64,000 nucleotides of DNA from Enterococcus sp. 9E7_DIV0242 (GCF_002140975.2 NZ_CP147247.1:1984001-2048000), one strand, 5' to 3'. Shown: positions 1 to 9,700, numbered from the stretch's first letter. Numbers and translations are program-made. Notes: generated from the sequence alone by a model not told the origin.

Positions 1-684
1 TATTTCAACAATTTTTTCTACAACATTGTTAAGAAACTGCCGGTCATGAGAAACAATGATACAGGCCGTCTTTTCATGGACCAGATATCCTTCCAGCCAT
101 TGAATCCGTTGAACATCCAAATGGTTTGTTGGCTCATCTAATAGAAGAATATCCTTTTGCTGCAAAAGGATGCGAGCCAGATTAATAATCGTCTGTTCTC
201 CTCCACTCAATGCACTAAAGGTTTGACTTAAAAGATGCGCCACAGCTAACCCATTCGTGATCATTTCCAATCGACTCTCAACTTCGTAGCCGCCAGCTGC
301 TTCAAATGCTTCTTGCACCTTACCATAGCGAGCTAGCGTCTTCTCTATATCCTCTTCCGGGTCACACATCTGCTGCTCCAACACCTTTAACTGCTTTTGC
401 AAATGATTCACCTGTTCAAACGAAGCCAACAGATAATCCCTGACGATTGTCTGCTCTGCTTCTGGCACTTGTGCCAAATAACCTACAGCAGCATTTTTCC
501 TGATACTGATCGTCCCTTTGTCCGCTACCTCCAAGCCCATGATCATTTTTAAAACAGTCGATTTACCGGAGCCATTCGTTCCTACAAGACCAATACGCTC
601 TCCTTCTTCTACTTTTAAGCTTAAGTTTTCAAACAATGGGTACGTACTATAGTTTTTTTCTATTCCTTGTAATTGAATCAACAT
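1..684 (-). CDS. ABC-F family ATPase (ribosome protection type), N-terminal part
   Basis: Reading on the minus strand from the ATG at 684 gives 228 residues before the window edge. The first ATP-binding domain is complete enough to recognise: Walker A GTNGSGKST, signature LSGGEQ, Walker B ILLLDEPTNHLD and switch region IVSHDRQFL. There is no membrane segment, so this is a soluble ABC-F protein of the kind that displaces antibiotics from the ribosome (Lsa/Vga/Msr relatives) rather than a transporter. The AGAGGAA ribosome binding site is well placed before the ATG. About half of the usual 500-550 residues lie outside the window, so the drug class cannot be judged. A resistance role is supported by the attenuator-like leader and the fosX neighbour. 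Confidence 0.88.
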   Translation of the reverse strand, partial: MLIQLQGIEKNYSTYPLFENLSLKVEEGERIGLVGTNGSGKSTVLKMIMGLEVADKGTISIRKNAAVGYLAQVPEAEQTIVRDYLLASFEQVNHLQKQLKVLEQQMCDPEEDIEKTLARYGKVQEAFEAAGGYEVESRLEMITNGLAVAHLLSQTFSALSGGEQTIINLARILLQQKDILLLDEPTNHLDVQRIQWLEGYLVHEKTACIIVSHDRQFLNNVVEKIVEI

Positions 685-750
685 TTTATTCCTCTTCCTG
701 CCATTCAGTATCGTTCTACAGGAATCTCAACACTCGTTGAATTTTTGATC

Positions 751-825
751 AAAAAAAGCCACAGGAAATATACCTATGACTTATCTTGTTATTTAATTCA
801 TTTATGGAATTCACATGAATAAGTC
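751..825 (-). promoter_or_regulatory. Attenuator-like leader of the ABC-F gene
   Basis: On the minus strand AGTCATAGG and CCTGTGGCT form a 9-bp stem (two or three G-U pairs) around TATATTT, followed by a run of U at 756-751. This is a Rho-independent terminator about 70 nt before the ABC-F start. The upstream GACTTATT (825-818) can pair with GATAAGTC (785-778), which overlaps the 5' arm of that terminator, so the two folds exclude each other. ABC-F resistance genes are often controlled this way. The folding is read by eye. Confidence 0.6.
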
Positions 826-837
826 TGAATGGTCTCT

Positions 838-969
838 TTATTTGATTTTTTCTTCATTTTTAGACACACTAATGCCTTGAACGAAAAAATCGGAAATAAT
901 GTTATAGCAAAAATAAATGAAGCCAAGAAAATCGAAAACTCTATATGTTATTTTTGACATAACGACCAT
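838..969 (-). CDS. Possible leader peptide upstream of the ABC-F gene
   Basis: A 43-codon frame starts at the ATG at 969 (MVVMSKITYR...) and stops at 838, just before the 5' arm of the alternative leader hairpin. A GGTGG run lies 12-17 bases upstream, which is a poor ribosome binding site. A second frame of 14-15 codons starts from GTG near 985-980 (VNKRDGRYVKNNI). Either could couple ribosome stalling to the attenuator. No homology is recognised, and this could be chance. Confidence 0.25.
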   Translation of the reverse strand: MVVMSKITYRVFDFLGFIYFCYNIISDFFVQGISVSKNEEKIK

Positions 970-1036
970 CACGCTTATTCACCACCCTGTTCTTTTTTTG
1001 TTATTGTATCATGAAGCAAGTCTAACTGCAATCTGC

Positions 1037-1435
1037 TTATTTGTTGTATCGTCTCAGGCGCTCCTCTAAAGTACCTGTGTGAAGCTCAAACAAATGGTTG
1101 TCATAATCATAAAAATAGATCGACTGTCCTTCACCCGAAACACGGCGCCGCTCATCTTTGATCGTCAAACTAAGTGTTCGAATTTTTTCAAGATAGATAG
1201 GCACTTCTGATGTCTCTATTTTGAACGCAATATGATTATAGGTTTTAGATGGCAGGCTCTCCCCCTCCATTATAGCGATCCATAGTTCTCCGATCAGAAA
1301 AAACTTTTCCTTAGCTATTGAAAAAGTATCTGTTCCACTTGAATAAACCTCTTTGGCATCAAAAATCGTTTGAAAAAAAAGGGTTGCTTTCTTTAAATCA
1401 TGAACTATAAATGTCATGTGGCTTAATCCTTGCAA
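1037..1435 (-). CDS. fosX: FosX-type fosfomycin hydrolase
   Basis: This is a 132-residue vicinal-oxygen-chelate (glyoxalase fold) protein that opens the epoxide of fosfomycin with water, using Mn(II). The Listeria FosX metal ligands H7, H69 and E118 and catalytic E44 appear here as H6, H68, E117 and E43, each shifted by one. The stretches YNHIAF, SIYFYDYDNHLFELH and GTLEERLRRY are typical. An ATG at 1498 would add 21 residues not found in the family. The start chosen is TTG at 1435, with AGAGGAGG just upstream, which also gives the usual length. The gene is monocistronic, next to the ABC-F gene in the same direction. Confidence 0.92.
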   Translation of the reverse strand: MQGLSHMTFIVHDLKKATLFFQTIFDAKEVYSSGTDTFSIAKEKFFLIGELWIAIMEGESLPSKTYNHIAFKIETSEVPIYLEKIRTLSLTIKDERRRVSGEGQSIYFYDYDNHLFELHTGTLEERLRRYNK

Positions 1436-1517
1436 ACGCCTCTCCTCCTCTACTTGGTCAACTGTTCCAAAAAGAAGCAGGTGGGGAATTCCACACACTG
1501 CTTCCTACTATACTTCA

Positions 1518-4031
1518 TTAATTCGCAACGATGTTTACTAGCTTATCCGGAATAACAATCACTTTACGGATCGTCTTTCCTTCAAGGAACGGCTTCATGT
1601 GTTCTGACGCCTTTGCTGTTTCTTCAAGCTCTTCTTTGCTCAAACCACGTGCCACAGTGGCTTTATCTCTGACTTTCCCATTGACTTGGAAAACCACTTC
1701 GATTTCGTCTTCAACCAATTTACTTTCATCATAAACCGGCCAAGCTACATAAGTCAGGCTCTCTTCGTTTCCAAGAATTGCCCATAGCTCTTCACTGATA
1801 TGTGGTGCAAGTGGTGCAAGCAATTGAACAAAGCCTTCAATATACTCATAAGGAAGAACCTCTGCCTTATTCGCTTCATTGACAAACACCATCAGTTGAG
1901 AGATTGCTGTATTGAAATGCAGCTGCTCATAATCCTCTGTCACTTTTTTCACAGTTTGATGATACACTTTTGTCAGCTTGTCATCATTCATTGTTGTGAT
2001 ACGGTCACGCATTTTTCCATCGCCATCTACAATTAAACGCCAAACACGGTCAAGGAATTTACGACTGCCTTCCAGTCCATTTTCACTCCAAGCAATGGCT
2101 GCCTCCAAAGGTCCCATAAACATTTCATACATACGCAGTGTATCTGCACCATATTTCTCAATGACATCATCAGGATTGACAACATTTTTCAACGATTTAC
2201 TCATTTTTGCTGGCGCTTCTTCCAGTTGTTCACCTGTCTCGATATTTACCCAGTTGCCTTCTCGTTTTTCAACCATATTTGTTGGAACCAGTGCACCGCG
2301 GCTATCACGGAAGCTTTGTCCCAGAATCATTCCTTGGTTAAATAATTTTTGATAAGGTTCTTTTGTTGGGACCACACCGATATCATACAAGAATTTATGC
2401 CAGAAACGTGCATAAAGTAAATGCAAGACTGCATGCTCTGCCCCACCAATATAAATATCTACTGGAAGCCAACTTTTTAGTTTTTCAGGATCAGCAATCG
2501 CCTTTTTGTTATGTGGATCGATATAACGCAGGTGATACCATGAACTTCCTGCCCATTGCGGCATTGTATTCGTCTCACGGCGTCCTTTCTTACCAGTCTC
2601 CGGATCAACGACATTGATCCAGTCTTCAATGTTGGCCAATGGTGATTCGCCAGTCCCGCTTGGTTTGATATCGTCTGTTTTCGGTAGTACTAATGGTAGT
2701 TCAGCCTCTGGAACGGTGGTAGTTGTTCCATCTTCCCAATGAATCACAGGAATCGGTTCACCCCAATAGCGCTGACGTGAAAATAGCCAGTCGCGAAGAC
2801 GGTAGCTAGTTTCTTTTTTCCCAACACCTTGTTCTTCCAACCATTCATTCATTTTCTTGATTGCTTCTTCCTTGTTCAATCCATCCAAGAACTCAGAATT
2901 GATGTGGGCGCCATCACCTGTATAAACAGCTTCCTCTACGTTTCCACCAGCTACCACAGGAATGATTTCCAAGCCAAATGTTTTCGCAAATTCATAATCC
3001 CGCTCATCATGCGCCGGAACAGCCATGATTGCGCCAGTTCCATAAGAAGCCAGCACATAATCGGCGATCCAAATTGGAATACGAGCACCATTGACTGGAT
3101 TTATCGCATAGGCACCTGTGAAAACACCTGTTTTTTCTTTCGCAAGATCTGTACGGTTCAGCTCTGATTTTTTAGAGGCTTCGTCAATATATGCTGCTAC
3201 CTGTTCACGCTGTTCCTCCGTCATGATTTCTTGGACAAGTGCTAATTCTGGAGCCATTACCGCGTAAGTAGCACCAAATAGGGTATCAGGACGAGTAGTG
3301 AAGACAGTGAACTCCTTATCTGTTCCTTCAATTTTAAACGTTACGTTCGCACCTTCAGAACGACCGATCCAGTTTTTCTGCATTTCTTTGATATTGTCTG
3401 GCCAATCTACTAGCTCCAAATCATCTAACAAACGATCTGCATATGCTGTGATCTTCAACATCCATTGACGCATTGGTTTACGGACTACGTCATAGCCACC
3501 ACGTTCACTCTTACCATCGATCACTTCTTCATTTGAAATAACAGTACCCAATTCAGGTACCCAGTTTACAGCAACCTCTGCTTCATAAGCCAAGCCCTTT
3601 TCATACAGCTTTGTAAAAATCCATTGTGTCCATTTATAGTATTCCGGGTCGGTTGTATTGATTTCACGGTTCCAGTCATAACTGAAGCCCAATGAATTAA
3701 TCTGACGTTTAAATGTTTCGATATTTTTCTTTGTAAAATCAGCCGGATCATTTCCTGTATCCAATGCATACTGCTCAGCAGGCAACCCGAATGCATCCCA
3801 CCCCATTGGATGAAGCACATTATAGCCTTGGCTTCGTTTCATACGTGATAGAATATCTGTCGCCGTGTAGCCTTCCGGATGTCCTACGTGAAGACCTTGA
3901 CCTGAAGGGTAGGGAAACATATCTAATGCATAGAATTTTTTCTTTCCAGGCTCATCATGAGTATTGAACAGATTATTCTTCGCCCAATATTTCTGCCATT
4001 TTTTTTCGATTTTCTTGTGATCGTAGTTCAT
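1518..4031 (-). CDS. leuS: Leucyl-tRNA synthetase
   Basis: This 837-residue cytoplasmic class I synthetase charges tRNA-Leu. Visible features are the HIGH-type motif [11 protein letters not shown] near residue 50, the CP1 editing domain with [11 protein letters not shown] and the D-rich [10 protein letters not shown] segment, the [13 protein letters not shown] stretch, and the KMSKS motif in [18 protein letters not shown] leucine-specific insertion ([11 protein letters not shown]...) precedes KMSKS, as in streptococcal enzymes. The frame is open 50 codons further upstream, but the ATG at 4031 has AGGAGGAAGAAC directly before it and gives the family N-terminus [12 protein letters not shown]. 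Expression is probably governed by the T-box leader that follows on the map. Confidence 0.97.
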   Translation of the reverse strand: MNYDHKKIEKKWQKYWAKNNLFNTHDEPGKKKFYALDMFPYPSGQGLHVGHPEGYTATDILSRMKRSQGYNVLHPMGWDAFGLPAEQYALDTGNDPADFTKKNIETFKRQINSLGFSYDWNREINTTDPEYYKWTQWIFTKLYEKGLAYEAEVAVNWVPELGTVISNEEVIDGKSERGGYDVVRKPMRQWMLKITAYADRLLDDLELVDWPDNIKEMQKNWIGRSEGANVTFKIEGTDKEFTVFTTRPDTLFGATYAVMAPELALVQEIMTEEQREQVAAYIDEASKKSELNRTDLAKEKTGVFTGAYAINPVNGARIPIWIADYVLASYGTGAIMAVPAHDERDYEFAKTFGLEIIPVVAGGNVEEAVYTGDGAHINSEFLDGLNKEEAIKKMNEWLEEQGVGKKETSYRLRDWLFSRQRYWGEPIPVIHWEDGTTTTVPEAELPLVLPKTDDIKPSGTGESPLANIEDWINVVDPETGKKGRRETNTMPQWAGSSWYHLRYIDPHNKKAIADPEKLKSWLPVDIYIGGAEHAVLHLLYARFWHKFLYDIGVVPTKEPYQKLFNQGMILGQSFRDSRGALVPTNMVEKREGNWVNIETGEQLEEAPAKMSKSLKNVVNPDDVIEKYGADTLRMYEMFMGPLEAAIAWSENGLEGSRKFLDRVWRLIVDGDGKMRDRITTMNDDKLTKVYHQTVKKVTEDYEQLHFNTAISQLMVFVNEANKAEVLPYEYIEGFVQLLAPLAPHISEELWAILGNEESLTYVAWPVYDESKLVEDEIEVVFQVNGKVRDKATVARGLSKEELEETAKASEHMKPFLEGKTIRKVIVIPDKLVNIVAN

Positions 4032-4149
4032 GTTCTTCCTCCTGTTATCATTTATCTGCTGCCATAAAAATGAGACTTGTTTCCCGCCTAGATACACCTG
4101 ACGATTTGACCTTGGTTTAACGCCAGCTTGCTGATGATCACGTGACCTC

Positions 4150-4435
4150 AAATAAAAAAGTCCTATGGGAAATAATCCCATAGGACGTTGTGATCAACGT
4201 GGTACCACCTAAGTTCATTCGTCTTTTAAGCAGACGAATCTCGAGCGTTTTAACAGCCGCCGCCGTCCTCACCTACTTCATTTCAGCAAAGAGCAACTTC
4301 AAGGCGAGTTCAAAAGCTTCTGTGCGCATTTTCACCAGCCATACGCTCTCTAAAACAGAGTTCTTTCTACTACTCCTCATCATCGTTGTATTCATATATG
4401 AGATTCATACTATCAAATTTCTTACGATAATTCAA
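4150..4435 (-). promoter_or_regulatory. Leucine T-box leader with promoter for leuS
   Basis: A promoter TTGAAT-N17-TAGTAT lies at 4435-4407. The transcript then holds a candidate specifier CUC (Leu) in GAACUCGCC at 4308-4306. It also carries the T-box AGGTGGTACCACG (4210-4198), whose UGGU fits an ACCA tRNA end. Last is a terminator, GTCCTATGGG/CCCATAGGAC (4186-4160), followed by U residues at 4159-4154. Uncharged tRNA-Leu would favour readthrough into leuS. The T-box and terminator are clear; the specifier is inferred from position. Confidence 0.92.
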
Positions 4436-4493
4436 TCGTTTTGACGATTTTCTCTTGGAAATATCAACAAAATGAACAGCGTTTTAAAAAGAA

Positions 4494-5246
4494 TCAATGC
4501 TTCAATGTATTTAAAATCGTCCGTAATTCTCCAACCGGAACCTGTCCAGGCGCAGAGGCTTGTGCAGCGGCACCAAATGTCGCATCTGAACCAAAGGTCT
4601 GTCCTGACACACGGCTGACCATTCCCAAAGCACCCATAGACATTGTGATCAAGGGACGATCTGCATACTTACGCTTCATTTCTTCCGTTGCGGCAAGAAG
4701 TGTCAAAACATCTGCTGGACTTTGAGGCATCACGGCAATTTTACAGATATCCGCACCTTTTTCCTGCATCATTTTTAAGCGATTGACGATTTCAGTCTGT
4801 TCAGGCGTTGCATGAAAATCATGATTACACATAACGATTTTCACGCCTTGCGCTTGAGCTTTGGCAATCAATTTTGCGGACGCTTCAGATGGCATAAACA
4901 GTTCTACATCGATCAAATCGGCACTACCTGAGGCAATCACTTCTTCATAAATCGAGAAGTATTGTGCATCCGACAGCTCTAATTCTCCGCCTTCTTTTTT
5001 TGTACGGAAAGTAACCAACAATGGTTTATTTAAACATTCTCGAAGCTGCTTAGAAAGCTCTGCCACTTTTTTCTCGTTTGTTACCTCTTCAAAAAAATCA
5101 ATGCGCCATTCAATTATGTCACAATCCAGTTGAGCCAATTTCTTTGCTTCTTCTAAAATCGCTGCTTCTTTTCTTTCTACTAAAGGAACAATGATTTTGG
5201 GTACTCCCTCACCAATGACCACATCAGCAACTTTCACAGTCTTCAT
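4494..5246 (-). CDS. aroD: Type I 3-dehydroquinate dehydratase
   Basis: This 250-residue TIM-barrel enzyme interconverts 3-dehydroquinate and 3-dehydroshikimate through a Schiff base. The catalytic set of the Salmonella enzyme (E86, H143, K170) is seen at E85 (RTKKEGGE), H142 (NHDF) and K169 (DICKIAVM), with the C-terminal SMGALGMVSR and GSDATFGAAA loops. It lies last in a cluster with two MFS carriers, an aroE-like gene and an ene-reductase. It is not among chorismate-pathway genes, so a catabolic role in shikimate or quinate use is likely. The ATG at 5246 follows a GGGAGCGAAACTGG stretch. A 134-base gap to the MFS gene may carry regulation. Confidence 0.93.
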   Translation of the reverse strand: MKTVKVADVVIGEGVPKIIVPLVERKEAAILEEAKKLAQLDCDIIEWRIDFFEEVTNEKKVAELSKQLRECLNKPLLVTFRTKKEGGELELSDAQYFSIYEEVIASGSADLIDVELFMPSEASAKLIAKAQAQGVKIVMCNHDFHATPEQTEIVNRLKMMQEKGADICKIAVMPQSPADVLTLLAATEEMKRKYADRPLITMSMGALGMVSRVSGQTFGSDATFGAAAQASAPGQVPVGELRTILNTLKH

Positions 5247-5284
5247 CCAGTTTCGCTCCCTCTTTCATTAAATCTCATATAGCG

Positions 5285-5321
5285 ACAGGTCTTGTTTATT
5301 AGTTTATTAATCCAGACCTGT
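5285..5321. repeat. Inverted repeat between aroD and the MFS gene
   Basis: ACAGGTCT (5285-5292) and AGACCTGT (5314-5321) are perfect 8-bp arms around 21 AT-rich bases, with no strong U-run on the minus strand. It may be an operator or an mRNA processing hairpin between two cotranscribed genes. Confidence 0.45.
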
Positions 5322-5380
5322 ACATTTCAATTGATTATCCAATAAGTCAGGCCTCTTACACTGCTTGACGATTGAGTTTC

Positions 5381-6589
5381 TTAATTTGTTTCACTGGTAT
5401 CTACAGTTTGACGATAGCGGATAAAAATCACTACAGCCAATACAAAGCCGATCCCTGCAATGATTGTATCAAATAACATGATGTTACGAACACTGCTTTT
5501 CGCGATTTGAGCAGCTGCCACTGGAATAACAAAGGAAGCAATACTACCAAAGGTATAAAAGATGCCCGTGATCGTCCCTTTTCCTGCTGGGAACATCTCT
5601 CCCATAACTGTCAAACCAAGCTGCATCACACCACCAGCTGCAAAGAAACCAACCAAAGCGGCACCCACAGTACAAACCAATGGCGTAGGGAACATCCACA
5701 TTACCAGAATCGTCGCAAAGGAAACTAATGTGTATAACAATACCAAATACACCGGACGAATTTTTGCTGCTACGATTGCCGTGAATGCCACACACAATAA
5801 CGAGCCCATTGAATAGTAAGAAACCAGGACACCTGCATCAGCCGCAGCCATTCCTGCCGCTTTTTCTCCATACGTACCGATAAATTGACTGATTAAATAA
5901 AAGGTTGCCTGTGAAATAAAGCCATAAATGACAAAAGCAACGCCTTCTACCCCCATCTTGGGTTTCGATTTGAACTTAGTGGTTGGCGCCTGCTCCGCGC
6001 CGCTGTTTGTTGCTTCTTTTTCATCTTGATCCGGAAATGAACGTTTCCATAAATAAAGGCTGTTTAATACTAGCATAGCAGAAGCAATAATAAACGACCA
6101 GCCAAACCATAAGCCGGAAGACATCAAGAATTTGATGATCAACGGTAAAGCAAACTGCCCGATTTGAACGAATGCCTTAATCAAAACATTGGCTGTTCCT
6201 GCTGTTTTAGGAAACGACTCCATCAGCGCAGGATACGTCCCAGAATCCAAGAATGAATTGGATATCCCGGCAATCACGGCGAAGAACATCGCTAGCTCGA
6301 CACTTGGGCTAAATAATATTCCAAAGAAATAAGCAATATAAGTCAGCATTCCCAAATAGACAAACGGTTTTCTCCCAAACTTATCAGATAAACGCCCCGA
6401 AATCATTATGGCAATCAAACGACCGATCCCCAGCATGGAGATTACTTTGGCAATTCCCATTAGGTCGGTATCCCACTGTGTCATCAGCGCATTTTGATTC
6501 TGAGAGATAATAATAACACCCATCCCATGAACAATATAATTGATATACAACCCAATCGCTGTCGGCATATATTTGTTTTTCATTTTCAT
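5381..6589 (-). CDS. MFS transporter, shikimate/quinate cluster (1)
   Basis: A 402-residue membrane protein with 12 apparent hydrophobic segments. The MFS loop motif GRLSDKFGRKP lies between segments 2 and 3, and ISNSFLDSGTYPALMESFP follows in the first half. It is clearly paralogous to the carrier at 9892-11136, sharing SQNxxAL, FSPxx and NxFLDxxTYPxLxExxP. It starts five bases after aroE and is translated with it. From context it should import the substrate of AroE/AroD, possibly shikimate or quinate, but no residue proves the ligand. Confidence 0.85.
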   Translation of the reverse strand: MKMKNKYMPTAIGLYINYIVHGMGVIIISQNQNALMTQWDTDLMGIAKVISMLGIGRLIAIMISGRLSDKFGRKPFVYLGMLTYIAYFFGILFSPSVELAMFFAVIAGISNSFLDSGTYPALMESFPKTAGTANVLIKAFVQIGQFALPLIIKFLMSSGLWFGWSFIIASAMLVLNSLYLWKRSFPDQDEKEATNSGAEQAPTTKFKSKPKMGVEGVAFVIYGFISQATFYLISQFIGTYGEKAAGMAAADAGVLVSYYSMGSLLCVAFTAIVAAKIRPVYLVLLYTLVSFATILVMWMFPTPLVCTVGAALVGFFAAGGVMQLGLTVMGEMFPAGKGTITGIFYTFGSIASFVIPVAAAQIAKSSVRNIMLFDTIIAGIGFVLAVVIFIRYRQTVDTSETN

Positions 6590-6594
6590 TCCCC

Positions 6595-7473
6595 TTAATC
6601 CTTAAATAGTAATTCTTTGATGTATTCTACCGGCATCTCTTCACCCGTGAAGAGATTGAAGGCTTCTGCTCCCTGATACAGCATCATGCCAAGGCCATTG
6701 ATTGTTTTCTTTGCGCCATTCTCCTGAGCAAATTTCAACAGCTTTGTTTCTTTTGGCATATAGACCACATCGAAGACCACTAATTCTTCATGAATCATCT
6801 CAGGATCATTGATCAAGCTTTCATTTTCTAAAGGCTTCATACCCACACCGGTCGCATCGATATAAATACTGCTTTCGGCAATGGATTGTTTGAAGGCTTC
6901 TTGATCATTTAATGAAGTAACAGTCGCTTTACAGTCCGTTTTTTCATTGATTTTTTTCATCGTTTCTTTGGCTGTTTCAAATGCTGCATCTTCGATATTA
7001 AAAATCCGCAACTCTTTCACGCCATCTAATGCCGCTTGGATGGCAATTGCTGTCCCTGCTCCTCCAGCACCAGTCATCGTCACGATTTCCCCTTTGACCT
7101 CCACACCTTCTTCACGCAAAGAGCGCATTGCACCAGTTCCGTCAGTAATATGACCAACTAAATGCCCTTTTCCATCTTTATTAACAACTGTATTCACTGC
7201 ACCTGCCAGCTCGGCCGCCGGTGACAGTTCATCTAAATAAGGAATAATCGCCTGTTTATTCGGCATAGATACATTGGAACCGCGAATACCTAATGCCCGA
7301 ATGCCTTTCACTGCATCCTCCAGCTCTTCATTTCCGACTTCAAAAGCCAGATAAGCATAATCCATCCCCAATTTGGCAAAAGCCTCATTGTGCATCGTTG
7401 GTGACAAACTATGTCTGATCGGTGTCGCAATCAACCCAATCAATAATGTGTGTCCGCTTAATCTTTCTGTCAT
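6595..7473 (-). CDS. aroE: Shikimate/quinate dehydrogenase, YdiB-like
   Basis: A 292-residue two-domain oxidoreductase for shikimate/3-dehydroshikimate (or quinate/3-dehydroquinate). The substrate domain has [11 protein letters not shown], the catalytic lysine in NVSMPNK (K73), N94 in AGAVNTV and D111 in ITDGTG. The nucleotide domain has GAGGAGTAI. Biosynthetic AroE has NTDG where this has ITDG. After strand 2 this protein reads FNIEDAAF, acidic and without the NRTxxR arginine that binds the NADP phosphate, which suggests NAD use as in YdiB. Together with the neighbours this points to oxidation of an imported compound rather than biosynthesis. The ATG at 7473 opens an operon with the MFS gene. 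Confidence 0.88.
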   Translation of the reverse strand: MTERLSGHTLLIGLIATPIRHSLSPTMHNEAFAKLGMDYAYLAFEVGNEELEDAVKGIRALGIRGSNVSMPNKQAIIPYLDELSPAAELAGAVNTVVNKDGKGHLVGHITDGTGAMRSLREEGVEVKGEIVTMTGAGGAGTAIAIQAALDGVKELRIFNIEDAAFETAKETMKKINEKTDCKATVTSLNDQEAFKQSIAESSIYIDATGVGMKPLENESLINDPEMIHEELVVFDVVYMPKETKLLKFAQENGAKKTINGLGMMLYQGAEAFNLFTGEEMPVEYIKELLFKD

Positions 7474-7505
7474 GCTCAGTTCCTCACTTTTATGTTTATT
7501 TTGAT

Positions 7506-7646
7506 GGGACTGGGAAAATCGGGTAAGATGCCGCTAAAAAATTAAGGTGTTTCATAAAACTTCACGCTATATTTCTTAAAACGATTCTTCTCATCCTACT
7601 CAGAGCTGGCTTATAAAGCCAATGGACTCTGTATTTTCTCAGTCCC
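7506..7646. repeat. Intergenic element bounded by a 14-bp inverted repeat
   Basis: GGGACTGGGAAAAT (7506-7519) and ATTTTCTCAGTCCC (7633-7646) are inverted copies with one mismatch. They enclose 113 bases that include the small hairpin GGCTTATAAAGCC. The element fills most of the gap between the reductase gene and aroE. It may be a dispersed intergenic repeat, an sRNA-like fold or a leader; only one copy is seen in this window. Confidence 0.5.
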
Positions 7647-7657
7647 TATTTCCTAAA

Positions 7658-9700
7658 TCAAGCTTCTTTCACTGTTGAAAAGACTGCTCTCTGTGTGAGA
7701 TCATACTCGACTTTCTCAATCGTTTTCAGTATGTCTCTTGCCTCTTTCGTTCCTTCAATGATTCTACGGGCAACTTTACTATCACCGATGTTAACTAATG
7801 CTGCATCATTCAAGCGAGCATATTGTCTTAATTCATCCATCAATGGCGCTTCGGCTTTCATACCTAGACAAATAAATCCTAAATCAAAGAAGAGGTCTTT
7901 TGTTTCACCACTTGGCAGTTCTACTTTGAAATGATCTGCATTCACCTGCATCAGCTTAGTAGAAGTATAAACATTCACTTCATAATCTCGAACAATCTCC
8001 ATCATGCTTAATTTCGTAATCAAATCCAGATCTTTCGCCAGCTCTGGCTGCATTTCAACGATACTAACGGATTTTGCTCCTCGCTCAGCATAATACTCGA
8101 CCATATCGAGACCGACTGCACCACCGCCGATGACCACCACTTCTTTTCCTTCAAACTCATTGAATTTCGCCATATCTCCCAGTACATCAAAAATAGAGAA
8201 GACCTTTCTATTTTCCTCAGCTAGTACAGCATGAAGTCCGTCAATCGGTGGAAGTAATGGCTTCGCTCCACTAGCGTTAACGATAATATCCACATCTTTG
8301 CCAGCTAAATCAGCCATCGTAAACGAATGATTCAGATGAATGGTCAAATTCTCCAACTCATCACAGCGATTCTTTAGATAAGTAATAAAATCATTGATTC
8401 TATTTTTATCAGGCAACCGAGAAATTTCTTGCCCTAAGCCGCCTAAATAATCTTTTTGCTCATACAAATCAACAGTTACGCCAACCTCTGCGGCTGTTGC
8501 CGCCGCTTCAAGACCAGCTGTCCCTCCACCGATAACAACCATTTTCAGTGGCTGCTTCACTTGATGTTGCTTGTACTCATCCTCATAGTAAAGGTCTGGA
8601 TTCACTGTACAGCGAATGGGACGTGATTTATTGATTCGATGATCCGCACAGCCAATATTACAAGAGATACATTTTCTTAGTAAATGCTCCTGATTGTTTT
8701 CCACTTTGTTGATCCAGTTTGGTTCTGCAATCAGCCCTCTTCCCATCGCAAGTAAATCGGCAGCTCCACTTTCTAAAATCTCAGCAGCCTTTCTAGGGCT
8801 ACGGATATTTCCAGAGGTTACAATTACCTTTTCCGGATATCGTTCCTTCACAGCCTTAGCCATATAAGAACGCCAACCGTCTTCTAAATTCATTTTATCG
8901 ATTTGATACTGTAAATTATCATTTAATGCAGCAGATACATTCAAAATATCGACTTCTTCAGCAAAATATTTCAAAATGTCGATCGAATCATCTAATGTAT
9001 TTCCACCAGCCAATAATTCATCCGCGCTAAACCTCAATGAAATTGGGAAAAAAGGTCCTACTGCTTGACGAACAGCTTCTATAACAAGCGTAGTGAAACG
9101 TGCTCGATTCTCTGCTGAACCACCAAACTGATCGGTTCTTTTATTGTATAAAGGCGATAAAAACTGACTCAATAGATAGGAATGACCTGCATGGATTTCC
9201 ACACAGTCAAAGCCAGCTCGCTGTGCTCGAGCCGCCGCTTCGCCATAACGAGCTACGATGCTGTATATTTCATCTTCTGTTAAGGGCCTTGGTGATGGAT
9301 TACCGGTTTTACTGGGTATATCAGATGCAGAAACTGCTTGCTGACCATTCAAGCGCAACCCATATGCTGAAGCTCCTGCATGGTTAATTTGAACAGATGT
9401 TGCTGCTCCATAGGCATGCATTGTTTCGTTAAATTTCCACAGTCCCGGAATATATTGGTCATTATCGATCCTAAGCTGAGATGTTCCATTAGTACCCATT
9501 GGATAATCAAAGCAGACGTTCTCCAGAGTAATCAACCCCGTTCCGCCTTTCGCTCTTTGTTCATAATAGGATAGATGTTCTTTATTGAAGGTTCCGTCCA
9601 TATTGGCAAAATTTGTTCCCATTGGTGGCATAATCACTCTATTTTTCAGCGTCATACGTCTGATGGTCAATGGTTCAAAAATCGCTTGATAGTTATTCAT
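7658..9700 (-). CDS. OYE-like Fe-S flavoenzyme (2,4-dienoyl-CoA reductase family)
   Basis: 680 residues with the FadH/BaiCD layout. An FMN TIM barrel (1-335) carries HAGHSYLLSQFLSP with the proton-donor tyrosine Y175 and QFGGS. A 4Fe-4S cluster is formed by C344, C347, C351 and C364. An FAD domain starts at VVIGGGTAGLEAA (about 388) and an NAD(P) domain at VVVIGGGAVGLDM (about 520). Such enzymes pass hydride electrons through FAD, the cluster and FMN to reduce an activated C=C bond. Beside aroD, aroE and their carriers, a cyclohexene acid such as shikimate or dehydroshikimate is a plausible substrate; this is inference. The start ATG at 9700 follows GAAAGAAGGAT. Confidence 0.88.
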   Translation of the reverse strand: MNNYQAIFEPLTIRRMTLKNRVIMPPMGTNFANMDGTFNKEHLSYYEQRAKGGTGLITLENVCFDYPMGTNGTSQLRIDNDQYIPGLWKFNETMHAYGAATSVQINHAGASAYGLRLNGQQAVSASDIPSKTGNPSPRPLTEDEIYSIVARYGEAAARAQRAGFDCVEIHAGHSYLLSQFLSPLYNKRTDQFGGSAENRARFTTLVIEAVRQAVGPFFPISLRFSADELLAGGNTLDDSIDILKYFAEEVDILNVSAALNDNLQYQIDKMNLEDGWRSYMAKAVKERYPEKVIVTSGNIRSPRKAAEILESGAADLLAMGRGLIAEPNWINKVENNQEHLLRKCISCNIGCADHRINKSRPIRCTVNPDLYYEDEYKQHQVKQPLKMVVIGGGTAGLEAAATAAEVGVTVDLYEQKDYLGGLGQEISRLPDKNRINDFITYLKNRCDELENLTIHLNHSFTMADLAGKDVDIIVNASGAKPLLPPIDGLHAVLAEENRKVFSIFDVLGDMAKFNEFEGKEVVVIGGGAVGLDMVEYYAERGAKSVSIVEMQPELAKDLDLITKLSMMEIVRDYEVNVYTSTKLMQVNADHFKVELPSGETKDLFFDLGFICLGMKAEAPLMDELRQYARLNDAALVNIGDSKVARRIIEGTKEARDILKTIEKVEYDLTQRAVFSTVKEA

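Noticed and set aside
1978..2352. Plus-strand open frame inside leuS
   Set aside because: Antisense shadow; the leuS frame is intact and conserved.
4032..4181. N-terminal extension of leuS by 50 residues
   Set aside because: The codons fall in the space between T-box terminator and ribosome site, and the family start is at 4031.
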